The notes beneath the pieces were generated by a model, which did not search any database, had not been told where the DNA came from, and was given only the letters and a program-made list of their open reading frames with translations. A stretch of DNA of 41,688 nt, taken from NCBI GenBank assembly GCA_024958795.1, contig JANXHP010000100.1:1-41688 (forward strand). Reading direction: 5' to 3'. The number at the start of each line of letters is the position of its first letter. Positions within the stretch are counted from its first letter, which is position 1. Source of the DNA: Candidatus Poseidoniaceae archaeon. GTDB lineage: Archaea; Thermoplasmatota; Poseidoniia; Poseidoniales; Poseidoniaceae. Made by a program: the position numbers and the translations under genes. This document shows positions 7,384 to 16,926 of this stretch, piece by piece.

Positions 7384-8004
7384 ATGGCCCAATCAGGAAA
7401 GTACAACCCGCTGTTGTGGCTTGTTGCATTGGCAATAATAAATGGGGCTTGGTACGGAGTTGCTGATGGAGAGGCTAAGCACGAAATCAACAACCAAGAG
7501 CATTCCACAGAGGACAGAACAATTGAGATTTCCAGTGTATTTGGTTTGGATAAAGAAATAACAGCCACATTTTCTGTGCAGTTCTTCACAGTAAGTTCTA
7601 ATTCTGGAAATGCATCTTGGAAAATAATTGACGAGAATGGACAAGTAATTGCAAATTGGCAGGGGATTGTTGGACAAGAACAGGGCTGGGAAGGAAAATT
7701 AAACCCAGGCTCATATGTTGTCAATACTACGATGGATGTAGGTATCCTCACTGAACAAAATCTGTATATTAAACCGTTTGATAACCTACGTATAGAGGGC
7801 CATATTTTGCTTTCAATAGGACTGATAACATTGGCATTTTTAGAACCGATTGTTAAGAAGCAAGTTGCAAAAATAATTCCAAAACAATACCCGCAAACAC
7901 CTGAAATGAAGAAGAATCCATTCAAATCTAATGACGTTGGTATGCCTGAGGATGATGAATTTCATGATGATGATGACCCGTGGCGTTCCCCAATAATAAA
8001 TTGA
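7384..8004 (+). CDS. membrane protein with external beta domain, unknown function
   Basis: 206 residues. An N-terminal hydrophobic segment (residues about 8-25, LLWLVALAIINGAWYGVA) acts as an anchor or signal. It is followed by a predicted beta-sandwich-like external region (ATFSVQFFTVSSNSGNASWKIIDENG...NPGSYVVNTTMDVG), a second hydrophobic helix (about 140-158) and a cytoplasmic tail that ends in a very acidic DDEFHDDDDP stretch. AGGTGA at 7373-7378 is spaced correctly for the ATG at 7384. It lies 47 bases after mptE and could be co-transcribed. No family is recognised. Confidence 0.7.
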   Translation: MAQSGKYNPLLWLVALAIINGAWYGVADGEAKHEINNQEHSTEDRTIEISSVFGLDKEITATFSVQFFTVSSNSGNASWKIIDENGQVIANWQGIVGQEQGWEGKLNPGSYVVNTTMDVGILTEQNLYIKPFDNLRIEGHILLSIGLITLAFLEPIVKKQVAKIIPKQYPQTPEMKKNPFKSNDVGMPEDDEFHDDDDPWRSPIIN

Positions 8005-8006
8005 AA

Positions 8007-11000
8007 TTATAGGAAGTCTGCTAGTGACATCTGTTTTGCTCGGTCATTCTTGAACAATGAATCTGTACTATCCGATAACCACTCAACATTTTGTCTAGTA
8101 TAATTGTCAACACCATATGTTTCAATAACGTGCTTTGTAACTTGAATATATTTTCTTACAGCACCTTCAGATACAGTTAGAGCTAATTTTCCTCCACATT
8201 GATCACCTTCGGATTTCATTACACCAATTGAGGATAACCCTCTCCCAGTTGCCTTCTTCTTCTGAATACATTTGCCTGCAACCGGCATTCTTCTGTATGA
8301 ATGGGCGCATTTCAAACACCGCACTTTTTGTCTAGCAAAAGCATTCATATTTCCTCTCAAATCAGGTAAGAAATGAGAACGAATAACACTGGAAGCAACT
8401 GTTCTTACATTGACTGCTCTCAATTTATGGCCAAGATCTAGTTGTCCATTCATTTTGTCTATCATAGTATCTAGGGTCTTGTATGCACATAGTGCAGGAC
8501 CTTCATCCATAGAATTACAGTCATGGGTATAACCATATCCTCTTACCGCAGCCACTGTGCCTAATCTCCTTTCAACAAAGTCAATTCTGTTAGAGATTGT
8601 CTTAGGATGTGGCTGGTTTAATGTTGCTTCATAGAAATCACGTTCATAGAACCAACCAGAATCAACATTCAAAGCTTCTTTATCAACTTCAGTCGGATTC
8701 AATCGAGTAGTTAGAACCAAAGGTGCATCCATTAGACCACCACGATTTGCAGGAAGTATTTCTCTACTAAAATTGAGCAAGCCATCCATTAAGAGCATTA
8801 TTGCATCTTCATCACCATCACAATTTCTTCGCTTTGCTGCATGGAAAAGAGGATGTGCATAACCACCAGAGCAATCGGTCCATCCGATTATCCTTGACAG
8901 TACTCCACCGGATGTGTGAGGTGCTAGAGCACAGATTAGTTGCCCGATTAAATCACTAGGGGTATCCACGTTGTAAAATGGTTCCATTTTGTAGTGACGA
9001 GTCAATACTTCATCAATGAATTTCGCAGTCTTGACAAAATAATCGCCAGCATTTTTTGCCATGATGAAATCTTGTGGAAATATTTCCAACATTTGTTCAT
9101 CATCTGCTAATTCCTTACCATGACAATCATGAGTATATCCTAGTTCTTTCAAAGCCTTCCAAGAGGCATTAACTTCTCTAGGAGTAAAATGCGTAATCGG
9201 TACATCGGACATATCGTATCTAACAGTTCCATCTCGGAAAACAGGTAAATCAAATTGAGCGCGTAATATTCCTTTTTCAATCGCTTCAGGAGTTTGATCT
9301 CTACTAGCAATTTTCTTCATACATTTGATTTGTCTTGGAATTCTATCCAATCCTAATTTTATCCTAGCATCTTCAATCAATGTTGTAAGGTTGACATTTT
9401 GTACCTCTCCGCGTCTGCGTTTCTTTTTATCATTGGAAACTTTCATCAAAGTTCTTCCACCACATGTTAATCCCGCTTCCTCCTGCCCATCTTGGTTAAG
9501 AATCCGATGATGACAAATGACCATTGGAGAAATTTTTCCACATTTTGTACAAGTTCGTTTACCCATTTGCACACTTATTGTATTCTTTTCAAGTGCATTT
9601 GATAACAATCTTTGATTTCCTCCATGCAATTCAATCGGAAATAATGTATGTGTTCTCGGATTCATTACACGCGGTGCAGCTTTCTCCGGACGACCCATTC
9701 TACAACCGATTCTAATTGGGGCGCTATGCTCCCACCTCAAGTCAGACAGTTTTCTAATTTCAATTAATATTCCATCAACTGCATGGTCATCTTCGTGAAT
9801 TTGTGATGCCAAATATCCTTTAGGGTCATCAGGGCCATCGTCAATCACTTTGTCAGAAGCCTCTTTTCCAACAGCATCGGTCTCACTGATACCAAGTCCA
9901 CGTTGTCTTGCATCTGTTTCAGCAGCGATTCTAACTATTGCTTTTTCTTGCGCCAACTTTTTTTGTCTTGCTCTTTCACTCAATAGAACAGAATGTGTAT
10001 TTCTTAATTCAGTGATCCGTTGCAGAAAGCGACTTTTGGCATCCTTACTGCGCAAAGGAGAATCGCCGTCACTAGAAAATCCAAAACCTTCCAACATTGC
10101 TGGCCAACCGGTTGTTATTACAAGGTCATCACCATCATGATGATGTGCCAAGCCCAGAATCATTGCACTCGCTTTGGCAAATCCATGTTGGATAAATGCC
10201 CATCCTTCAGGCATTTCATCAGAGAATATTGGTGATTCAAGTTTTACTTTAGGGCCTGGTATTGTTTTAGAATCAAAGTTTGGTAATATTTCTGGTTGCA
10301 AAATATCCATCTTTTTTGCATCCCATCCTTTGACACCACCTATAATCCGAAGTTGTCTAGTTTCAGGCAATGGCATAGAATTCAATGACTTTTCAGATTC
10401 AACTACACTATTTTTTGTTGTTGTGAATGATTCAATGACAGATTCTTCAATCATGTCAATTAGTGCTGGAACCCATTCGATTGGGAAGTCTAGAAACCAT
10501 GGATTATGCGGTGGTGGTAATGATGTTTTGAAACGAATAGCAATATCACTTGCTTCATCCCAATTTGGCTGCAATTTTGTTAGTGCACTATGCCAATTTC
10601 TACGAACATGGAATTGCGCATTTTCATCTTCACTATCCTCTGGTTGTATTCCCGGTATGCCAGCAGGTAATATTGATTTATTTAAATTGGATAATTTGAT
10701 GAAATCATCAACCGCTTTTTGAGTTGACAATTCTTCAATTAAGTCACTTGCCCACCAATCAACACAATATCCTGCTGGAACCAACTTTTTGTTATTTTCC
10801 ATGAACTCTCCATAACCAAGAACCAACTCTCCATTATCCCAAACGCTCGAAACCTTTTCACTAATCGCTTGGTAAGATTTTGCATCATCAACCCGCAAAA
10901 ACCGCCCATCCCGCAATATTACCCAAGGACCATCGGTGTCGTCTGATGGCGTAATTGCGCAAGCCTTTCCAGGTCGCTCAATCTTCATTTGTGTACCGAT

Positions 11001-12128
11001 GGTGATGAAATCGTCCATCGCTAACATGCACGCCGTATTGGCTGATGCTGCAGCGAGTCCAGATGGTCTACTTCTTCCATATCTAAGACGGAAACCTCCG
11101 GGTTGTAGTGGAGCGCCAAATACCGGTCGTCCAGCGATAATGTCATTCATGAATTTGGTGATCGGAGGTACTTTTCTCGATTTGAATTTATCAGCAGAGT
11201 CTGCCTCATCATCGTCCTTTCCTCTGTTGGCAAATTTTGAGATGAATTCCCATCCCGGAATTTTCATTCTTTCAGTGTGCTTCCGAATTTTTGGGGCTTT
11301 CAAACACATTCCTTCACCGATTACGAGAAGAACTCCTCCGCGAATCCTAGCCTCATCAATATTTCTAACCCGGCCATAACCAGCACATTCAATGCTTTCA
11401 GTTGATTCTCCATTAATCATTATTGGACAGGCCTTGACAATCTCTTCAATTTCATGTGGAGGAGGACGATATTGTAAGTTCCCTCTATACAATCCAAATT
11501 CTTCCTTGACTCGTTCTACCTCGGGCTGAGTAGGTATGTAATGTCCGACATTTAATTCACGTCTAATCATATCTGCGATTAGAACTGCAAGCGCTTGTGC
11601 AGTACCTCCAGCAGCCCGAATCGGACCAGCAAAGTGAACTGATACAAATTGTGAGCCGTCAAGATTATTCAACAATCTTACTTCGGAAATGCCTTCGAGT
11701 GGTGCAACCAAAACTGCCTCGGTAAGGATTGCTAAACCAACTCTCAAACCTACATCAATAGCAGTTTGCAGGTCATGGCCCATTTCTCTAAATCCTCTTG
11801 CAACCGATTGCGCCATCATGATAGAGGTGGTCTCCCTATCATGAATAGCAAGTAATTTTCTAATATCATCAGCAACTTCGTAACCATCCAGATATTCAAT
11901 TAGTAACTTTTCAGTTCTTCCGGCTAAGTCAGCAGCTCTTGGAATTTCAACGAAATCGCGATGGTCCATTCCCATAGATCTTGCAGATTCAGCAATTGCA
12001 TATGCTTCATCAGCCCTCTCGTCTAACCAGTTATGATATGATGCCATTTCTTGTTCCAATCGTTCAAGGTCAATGCCAAGAAGAGGGTTGTGTCCTCTAA
12101 TATTAGCAGTAACCCCAACATCACTCAT
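8007..12128 (-). CDS. polC: DNA polymerase D large (catalytic) subunit DP2
   Basis: The catalytic subunit of the archaeal replicative polymerase PolD; it needs the exonuclease subunit DP1, not seen in the window. At 1373 residues it is on the long side, but no intein motifs are visible. Family landmarks: SVHFAGPIRAAGGTAQALAVLIAD (about 170), GGFRLRYGRSRPSG, and the double-psi beta-barrel catalytic loop NCDGDED with D1104 and D1106. Zinc-binding groups include CTKCGK...HH...TCGG (about residue 860) and CLKCAHSY...CGGK near the C-terminus. The last eight residues, QMSLADFL, fit the PCNA-binding PIP motif. The stop lies two bases from the end of the convergent upstream gene. Confidence 0.97.
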   Translation of the reverse strand: MSDVGVTANIRGHNPLLGIDLERLEQEMASYHNWLDERADEAYAIAESARSMGMDHRDFVEIPRAADLAGRTEKLLIEYLDGYEVADDIRKLLAIHDRETTSIMMAQSVARGFREMGHDLQTAIDVGLRVGLAILTEAVLVAPLEGISEVRLLNNLDGSQFVSVHFAGPIRAAGGTAQALAVLIADMIRRELNVGHYIPTQPEVERVKEEFGLYRGNLQYRPPPHEIEEIVKACPIMINGESTESIECAGYGRVRNIDEARIRGGVLLVIGEGMCLKAPKIRKHTERMKIPGWEFISKFANRGKDDDEADSADKFKSRKVPPITKFMNDIIAGRPVFGAPLQPGGFRLRYGRSRPSGLAAASANTACMLAMDDFITIGTQMKIERPGKACAITPSDDTDGPWVILRDGRFLRVDDAKSYQAISEKVSSVWDNGELVLGYGEFMENNKKLVPAGYCVDWWASDLIEELSTQKAVDDFIKLSNLNKSILPAGIPGIQPEDSEDENAQFHVRRNWHSALTKLQPNWDEASDIAIRFKTSLPPPHNPWFLDFPIEWVPALIDMIEESVIESFTTTKNSVVESEKSLNSMPLPETRQLRIIGGVKGWDAKKMDILQPEILPNFDSKTIPGPKVKLESPIFSDEMPEGWAFIQHGFAKASAMILGLAHHHDGDDLVITTGWPAMLEGFGFSSDGDSPLRSKDAKSRFLQRITELRNTHSVLLSERARQKKLAQEKAIVRIAAETDARQRGLGISETDAVGKEASDKVIDDGPDDPKGYLASQIHEDDHAVDGILIEIRKLSDLRWEHSAPIRIGCRMGRPEKAAPRVMNPRTHTLFPIELHGGNQRLLSNALEKNTISVQMGKRTCTKCGKISPMVICHHRILNQDGQEEAGLTCGGRTLMKVSNDKKKRRRGEVQNVNLTTLIEDARIKLGLDRIPRQIKCMKKIASRDQTPEAIEKGILRAQFDLPVFRDGTVRYDMSDVPITHFTPREVNASWKALKELGYTHDCHGKELADDEQMLEIFPQDFIMAKNAGDYFVKTAKFIDEVLTRHYKMEPFYNVDTPSDLIGQLICALAPHTSGGVLSRIIGWTDCSGGYAHPLFHAAKRRNCDGDEDAIMLLMDGLLNFSREILPANRGGLMDAPLVLTTRLNPTEVDKEALNVDSGWFYERDFYEATLNQPHPKTISNRIDFVERRLGTVAAVRGYGYTHDCNSMDEGPALCAYKTLDTMIDKMNGQLDLGHKLRAVNVRTVASSVIRSHFLPDLRGNMNAFARQKVRCLKCAHSYRRMPVAGKCIQKKKATGRGLSSIGVMKSEGDQCGGKLALTVSEGAVRKYIQVTKHVIETYGVDNYTRQNVEWLSDSTDSLFKNDRAKQMSLADFL

Positions 12129-12158
12129 AGCAATCTATGCGCACTGATAGGCGACCCC

Positions 12159-12168
12159 TTATGATAAA
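12159..12168 (-). promoter_or_regulatory. candidate TATA box for polC
   Basis: The minus strand reads TTTATCATAA about 31-40 bases upstream of the polC ATG, which has no Shine-Dalgarno sequence. This would place transcription initiation within about ten bases of the start codon, as in short-leader archaeal mRNAs. Confidence 0.35.
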
Positions 12169-12246
12169 GTCGGTTCAATAATTTCACATCATCGTTGTAC
12201 GATTATTAAAGCAAACTTCATGTTCATCGGGTGAGAGGATTGGTTG

Positions 12247-12846
12247 ATGGCGGTTCATCCAGCGTTAAGAGACCACCCAAGTTGGGAGAAACTTGTTGAT
12301 TATGTTCGTGAACTTGCTTTCCTTGATGGCGGAAGTGATGATGCCTTTACTCTAGCAAGCGGAAGGTCTTCTAGATGGTTTTTTGATACTAAGCCGGTAA
12401 TGATGCATCCAGAATGTACACATTTGCTTGGTGAATTATTTAACGCGAGAATCGATGACCTAGGCGCCGACTTTGTCGGGGGACTAGAACTGGGCGCAGT
12501 ACCTCTAACTGCAATTGTCATTACCGCCTCAGATGCAGATTGTTTACGCCGAGGTTTCATGGTTAGGAAAGAGCCGAAAGGCAGAGGTGGAAGAAAGACA
12601 AATAATCCTCCGGGAATTGAGGGTACTTCACTTGCAGGAGGAGGAAAAATAGTTATTCTTGAAGATGTAACAACCACGGGTGGTTCGTCAATAAAAGCAG
12701 TACAAAGGATTCATGATTCTACTGATTGTGAAGTCATAGCAGTCATCAGCATTGTCGACAGAGAGGAAGGCGCTGTGGAGGCTTTTGCATCAGCTGGGAT
12801 TCATTTTGAAAGCATAATGACACGAAGCGATGTGGCAGGCCAATAA
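12247..12846 (+). CDS. pyrE: orotate phosphoribosyltransferase
   Basis: Catalyses orotate + PRPP to orotidine-5'-phosphate in pyrimidine synthesis. The PRPP-binding loop is clear at residues about 135-148 (IVILEDVTTTGGSS, acidic pair E139-D140). The substrate loop region FTLASGRSSRWFFDTKPVM (about 36-55) and the flexible lysine-containing loop VRKEPKGRGGRK (about 110-121) are both in place. About 199 residues, normal length. TTG at 12244 directly precedes the ATG, and GGGTGAG at 12231-12237 could serve either. It diverges from polC and is followed by the methyltransferase gene after about 40 bases. Confidence 0.93.
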   Translation: MAVHPALRDHPSWEKLVDYVRELAFLDGGSDDAFTLASGRSSRWFFDTKPVMMHPECTHLLGELFNARIDDLGADFVGGLELGAVPLTAIVITASDADCLRRGFMVRKEPKGRGGRKTNNPPGIEGTSLAGGGKIVILEDVTTTGGSSIKAVQRIHDSTDCEVIAVISIVDREEGAVEAFASAGIHFESIMTRSDVAGQ

Positions 12847-12885
12847 TCAGGCTATTAGCCAACAATTTGACACGGAGGGCGAATC

Positions 12886-14178
12886 TTGCACATAGTTCTA
12901 CAACCCTCTGAAGTTGACTCCTCTTCTTTGAGTGAGTCTGCACCTGACAATACTTCATTAGAAAAAATAATATTTTTCCATGCTGAACAAGGAAAACCAC
13001 TTGCAACACCTTGGCAAGTTGCATTGACACGCTCCAAGATGATTAACAAATCTGCCCTTGGCAAAGGAATCATTGTTGATTGTGCATGTGGAAGTGGAAT
13101 TCAATTAGCAGCACATACGGCACATCTTCAAAGAGCCGCAATCGGTATAGAATTAGATTCACAACGGGCATTGGCGAGTGCGGTAAATTTGCAAACAATA
13201 GCAAAATCCATGGGTCAACAAGATAGTCAAAGAATGAATGAAACTAGAGTTCTATGTGGTGATGGAAGAGATGGTAAGGGTGCATTGGAATCACTACAAA
13301 CTCATTTGGATTTACCACAAATACCTGAGGTTGCACTATTGCATTTAGACCCCGCAAGGCCGAGAAATAGCCGAAGTCATGGACTTGATGAAATGGCACC
13401 AAGGTTGGACGAAGTATTCGCTGGGTGGGCACCTTATCTTTCAGCAGGAAAACGAGGACCTTCTCTCTTGTTAGACCTTTCACCACGACTCAGCCATGAA
13501 CAAAGATTGCAAGTTGAAGAAATGGTAGATTTGGTCTGGCCTCAAATTGATAGAACATGGGTTTGGACTTCTAGAGGTCGTGGACGAGTGGATAGATTGG
13601 CTCTTTGGCTCGGTTCAATTTCAATTCCAAATATTGCCCGAAGGTTTGTCAGAATTCCGCCAAATCTACAAGATAAACCGCTGATTGTTGATGGTGGAGA
13701 GTCAATACAAAAGGGCGATGGTGCTCCTGATAAATCAAAAAGGCCACCGCGTAAAGGCGAGAGGGTAAGCCTACTTGATGCTGCATTGGTTGAAAGCGGT
13801 TTGGCAAATGTGTGGCTCAATAGTGTCACAAAGTCAGAGACAATTCATTGGGGTGTTATCGAAGGTAGAAGACCACAAATTCATCATGATCATCCATTGC
13901 GTTTAGAGGGAAATAATCACTTGTTTGTGCAAGCTACTGGCAGGATAGCAACACTTGCACATATGAAATTAACATTGGAAGATGTTGATGCTTTGGTCAA
14001 GGTTGCTTTGGATAATGATTTTCAAAAATTAACCGTTCGTGTTTCACTCGATCCCGAGGTCCAACCAAAGGTGCAAGGGGCCATCGACCGGCAGTTGGCA
14101 AGAAGACATGGCAAGCGAATTGGATTTGTCGTTCAACAACCTGGAGATGAGATGCTATTGCTGTGTGTTTTAGAGTGA
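12886..14178 (+). CDS. class I SAM-dependent methyltransferase, THUMP-like-domain family, TTG start
   Basis: About 430 residues. A Rossmann methyltransferase core begins at about residue 62 with motif I IVDCACGSGIQLAAH, followed by acidic IGIELD and the motif IV-like HLDPARPRNSRSHG, then LDEV..GWAPYL. The DPARP and downstream LLLDLSPRL pattern resembles the methyltransferase family that carries a C-terminal THUMP-like domain, and the C-terminal third (about 330-430) would be that domain. The substrate is probably RNA but is not known. GGAGGG at 12874-12879 lies six bases before TTG at 12886, and no in-frame ATG precedes the conserved core, so TTG is the likely start. Confidence 0.75.
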   Translation: MHIVLQPSEVDSSSLSESAPDNTSLEKIIFFHAEQGKPLATPWQVALTRSKMINKSALGKGIIVDCACGSGIQLAAHTAHLQRAAIGIELDSQRALASAVNLQTIAKSMGQQDSQRMNETRVLCGDGRDGKGALESLQTHLDLPQIPEVALLHLDPARPRNSRSHGLDEMAPRLDEVFAGWAPYLSAGKRGPSLLLDLSPRLSHEQRLQVEEMVDLVWPQIDRTWVWTSRGRGRVDRLALWLGSISIPNIARRFVRIPPNLQDKPLIVDGGESIQKGDGAPDKSKRPPRKGERVSLLDAALVESGLANVWLNSVTKSETIHWGVIEGRRPQIHHDHPLRLEGNNHLFVQATGRIATLAHMKLTLEDVDALVKVALDNDFQKLTVRVSLDPEVQPKVQGAIDRQLARRHGKRIGFVVQQPGDEMLLLCVLE

Positions 14179-14356
14179 ATTGTTAGTAAAATAAACATCA
14201 CTTTTCTTCCATAGGTCGGCAACTGCGGCAAAGTTTTGAGTTTCATATGATTTCATGGAAATAATCGCTACTAAAACAAGCCAATAAATAATCCAATATT
14301 TCACCCCCCAAAAAACGGTGTTTTCAAGGCTCAGTGTCGCGGATAGTGTATCGCGG

Positions 14357-14366
14357 TTTTGATATA
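14357..14366 (+). promoter_or_regulatory. candidate TATA box of the ribosomal protein/RNA polymerase operon
   Basis: TTTTGATATA lies about 60 bases before the uS13 ATG at 14427, leaving a leader of roughly 35 bases that contains GGGTGA at 14415-14420. The 248-base gap 14179-14426 holds this and no supported gene. Two close copies of TCGCGG occur just upstream (about 14336-14356). Confidence 0.3.
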
Positions 14367-14426
14367 GGGGTGGTTGGTCGGAAGCCTGCTTGACACTATG
14401 TGTTGAGGACATAAGGGTGAACTGGA

Positions 14427-14897
14427 ATGGCACGACCAAAGGATGCAGATCTTGGAGATGATTTTTCTTATATCTTGCGTATGGCAGATACTGACATGGA
14501 TGGGCTCAAGCCGTTAGCAATTGCATTGACATCTGTCAAGGGCGTTGGCAACCGAACCGCAATTCAAATTTGTAGGACAACTGGATTCGACCCAGCGAAG
14601 GCTGCAGGTCACCTATCTAATGAGGAACAAGATACTCTACGTTTAGCGATTGAAGACTATGCGGAGACAGTTCCACTGTGGATGTTGAATCGCCAAAGAG
14701 ATATCGAAACTGGAGATGAACTTCATCTAACTGGCCAAGCGGTCAAACTAACTCTAAAGGACGACATTAGTCGTCTTCGTACAATGAAGTGCTACCGTGG
14801 TGTACGCCATGCTAGCGGAAATAAAGTTCGTGGACAACGCGGTCGTTCAAACGGTCGTGGTGGACTAACTCTTGGAGTTAGCCGCAAGAAGGCATGA
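14427..14897 (+). CDS. rps13: 30S ribosomal protein uS13
   Basis: An archaeal/eukaryotic-type S13 of the small-subunit head that contacts the P-site tRNA and the inter-subunit bridges. Diagnostic stretches are LTSVKGVGNRTAIQIC (helix-two-turn-helix), DLRRLRTMKCYRG-type sequence here as DISRLRTMKCYRGVRH, and the basic tail VRGQRGRSNGRGG. At 156 residues it has the usual archaeal length. GGGTGA six bases before the ATG marks the start. First gene of the uS13-uS4-uS11-Rpo3 cluster, 14 bases before rps4. Confidence 0.97.
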   Translation: MARPKDADLGDDFSYILRMADTDMDGLKPLAIALTSVKGVGNRTAIQICRTTGFDPAKAAGHLSNEEQDTLRLAIEDYAETVPLWMLNRQRDIETGDELHLTGQAVKLTLKDDISRLRTMKCYRGVRHASGNKVRGQRGRSNGRGGLTLGVSRKKA

Positions 14898-14911
14898 TGG
14901 AGGGATAAGTT

Positions 14912-15565
14912 ATGGGAGAGCCAAAATTCGCACGTCCAAAATTCGACACACCTTCTCACCCGTGGAAGAAAGCACGGATTGAGGAAGAACATTCCATTCG
15001 TGATAATCACGGACTGAAAAATATGCGAGAAATCTGGAAGGCTAAGTCTCAACTTCGCCGCCACCGCCGTCAAGCAATGCGCTTGATTGGTATGGTAGAT
15101 ACCACAGAAGGACACGGTATGAGAGAAATGAATGACCTCTTGGCTTCTCTAAACAATAAGGGTCTTGTTTCTTCTGAAGCGATTGTGGATGACATTCTAA
15201 CCCTTGGAACTGAAGATATCCTAAACCGCCGATTACAAGCTCAAGTTTACTACAAGGGTCTTGCAAGCACAATGAAGCAAGCACGTCAACTAGTAACCCA
15301 TGGACAGATTTGCATTGGTGACCAAAAAGTTACAATTCCTTCTTATCCAGTTTCACGTGATGAAGAAGAATCAATTCGATATCATCCTGGTTCCTCTCTT
15401 AACAATCCAGAGCACCAAATCCGTAAGATGATCGAAGGACGTCGGGAATCAGCAGAATATTCTGCTGAAGAAGTTGACCCAGAGGCAACACCTGAGTTTG
15501 CTGCTGAAGTCGTTGAAGGAGCTGATGCAGCACCTTCCGCAGAAACAACCGGCGGTGATGAATGA
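14912..15565 (+). CDS. rps4: 30S ribosomal protein uS4
   Basis: A primary 16S rRNA-binding protein of the small-subunit body. The S4 RNA-binding motif sits at residues about 105-160 (RLQAQVYYKGLASTMKQARQLVTHGQICIGDQ). The C-terminus carries a long acidic Glu/Ala-rich tail (about 180-217) beyond the domain, a feature frequent in marine archaea and some halophiles. GGAGGG at 14899-14904 is spaced seven bases from the ATG. Its TGA overlaps the uS11 start (ATGA), so translation of the two is probably coupled. Confidence 0.97.
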   Translation: MGEPKFARPKFDTPSHPWKKARIEEEHSIRDNHGLKNMREIWKAKSQLRRHRRQAMRLIGMVDTTEGHGMREMNDLLASLNNKGLVSSEAIVDDILTLGTEDILNRRLQAQVYYKGLASTMKQARQLVTHGQICIGDQKVTIPSYPVSRDEEESIRYHPGSSLNNPEHQIRKMIEGRRESAEYSAEEVDPEATPEFAAEVVEGADAAPSAETTGGDE

Positions 15566-15948
15566 TGACTCGTAAAGCAATCGTAAACATTTTCAGTTCT
15601 TACAATAACATTCTAATGACTGCAACTGATTTGACTGGTGCAGAAACAATTACCACTTGTACAGGCGGTCAAGTTGTCAAGTCGTCTAAGGATAGTGGTG
15701 GACAATTCGCTGCAACTCGTGCAGCAGAAAAAATGGCAGATTCATTGAAGGAAAAGGAATTCACTCAACTCATCGTAAAGTACCGAGCACCTGGTGGCAA
15801 TAAAGCCAACAACACAGGTCCTGGTGCACAAGCAGCAATACGTGCGTTCACTCGTGCTGGAATGACAGTAGTAAGAATTGAAGATGTCACTCCAATAGCT
15901 CACGATGGTACAAAGAAGAAAGGTGGCCGCCGAGGTCGCCGTGTCTGA
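15562..15948 (+). CDS. rps11: 30S ribosomal protein uS11
   Basis: A platform protein of the small subunit. Recognised by IVNIFSSYNNILMTATDLTG, GGQVVKSSKDSGGQFAAT and the basic tail IAHDGTKKKGGRRGRRV that reaches mRNA in the exit channel. Two consecutive ATG codons (15562 and 15565) follow GGTGA at 15554-15558; either could be used, and the first overlaps the uS4 stop. About 128 residues, normal. Followed by rpo3 after 18 bases. Confidence 0.97.
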   Translation: MMTRKAIVNIFSSYNNILMTATDLTGAETITTCTGGQVVKSSKDSGGQFAATRAAEKMADSLKEKEFTQLIVKYRAPGGNKANNTGPGAQAAIRAFTRAGMTVVRIEDVTPIAHDGTKKKGGRRGRRV

Positions 15949-15966
15949 TTTAAGAGGTGTTCAAGG

Positions 15967-16902
15967 ATGAAAGCAGAAATCGTAAACGGCTGGCCACAAG
16001 GCAATTCTATTCGTATTCTATTAACAGAAACATCAACCGCACAGGTTAATTCTATTCGCCGTGCATTAATTGCTGATGTTCCAAAGTTAGCAATCACTCG
16101 TGTTGATTTTGCACAAGGAATCAACCAAGATAACGCAACTGGTGATGTTTACGAATCAGTAAACTGTCTTCCAGATGAAGTAATTGCGCACAGATTGGCA
16201 ATGATACCTATTCCAACACATCCTGAAGAAGGAATTGTATTCCCAGAAGATTGTGAAAATTGCAAAGACATGGTTGAAAAGGATAAGGGTTGTCCTAGTT
16301 GCCAAATTTTGTATTCATTGAAAGTACAAGGTCATCCAAAGGATTCTGATGAAGACTTGAAATATGTATATGCAAGCGATTTAACAGTTATTTCTGATCC
16401 AATGTTTGGGCTTAAGGAAGACCACCAAAGTATTCCAATCACTTTACTTTCAAAGGGACAATATCTACAGTTTTACGCATTTGCAACACTTGGCCGTGGC
16501 CGTGACCATGCAAAGTGGTCTCCTGTAGCAGCAGTTGCTTTCCGTCCACAGATGAAAGCAATTCTAAACAAGCCTAAGAAGGCAAGTGCACTATTCAATC
16601 TGGGATTGACAACTACTGATGGCAAAGCAATAGATGCTAAATTATTTGGAAAGGATAAGACTATCACAGATATTAACCACATTATCGATTTGGAGAATGC
16701 GATTCACCAAGTTGGAGCTGGAACTGGTCGTGATGGTGCCTTTGATAACGCTATTACCTTTGAAAAAGTTGACAACTCATTCGTTTTCACCTTTGAAACA
16801 GATGGTTCATTAACTCCAAAACAAGCATTCAATGGGGCAATGAAGGAATTGAAGGGCCGCTTTGATAACCTATCAGGTGAAATTGAAAGAGCAATCGCTT
16901 AA
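15967..16902 (+). CDS. rpo3: DNA-directed RNA polymerase subunit Rpo3 (RpoD)
   Basis: The archaeal alpha-like assembly subunit that dimerises with Rpo11. The dimerisation domain is seen at both ends (TAQVNSIRRALIADVPKLAI at about residue 22, FDNLSGEIERAI at the C-terminus). The intervening domain contains a cysteine cluster, CENCKDMVEKDKGCPSCQ (about 96-113), in the position of the Fe-S domain of some archaeal Rpo3 proteins; two C-x2-C pairs remain, so metal or cluster binding is possible. At 311 residues it is somewhat longer than typical. AGAGGTG precedes the ATG. The cluster normally continues with eL18, uL13, uS9, Rpo10 and others, but not here. Confidence 0.95.
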   Translation: MKAEIVNGWPQGNSIRILLTETSTAQVNSIRRALIADVPKLAITRVDFAQGINQDNATGDVYESVNCLPDEVIAHRLAMIPIPTHPEEGIVFPEDCENCKDMVEKDKGCPSCQILYSLKVQGHPKDSDEDLKYVYASDLTVISDPMFGLKEDHQSIPITLLSKGQYLQFYAFATLGRGRDHAKWSPVAAVAFRPQMKAILNKPKKASALFNLGLTTTDGKAIDAKLFGKDKTITDINHIIDLENAIHQVGAGTGRDGAFDNAITFEKVDNSFVFTFETDGSLTPKQAFNGAMKELKGRFDNLSGEIERAIA

Positions 16903-16926
16903 TCATAACATCTAGCAAGAAGATTA

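Noticed and set aside
8007-12128. intein in polC
   Set aside because: The protein is long, but no intein splice junctions or homing-endonuclease motifs were seen and the conserved DP2 blocks are continuous.
12746-13030. minus-strand frames across the pyrE/methyltransferase junction
   Set aside because: They are antisense to two well-supported genes and have no recognisable domain.
14170-14439. 89-residue minus-strand frame with one hydrophobic segment, upstream of uS13
   Set aside because: It overlaps the uS13 start and the likely operon promoter; the only starts near the hydrophobic part lack a properly spaced ribosome site, and no family is recognised.
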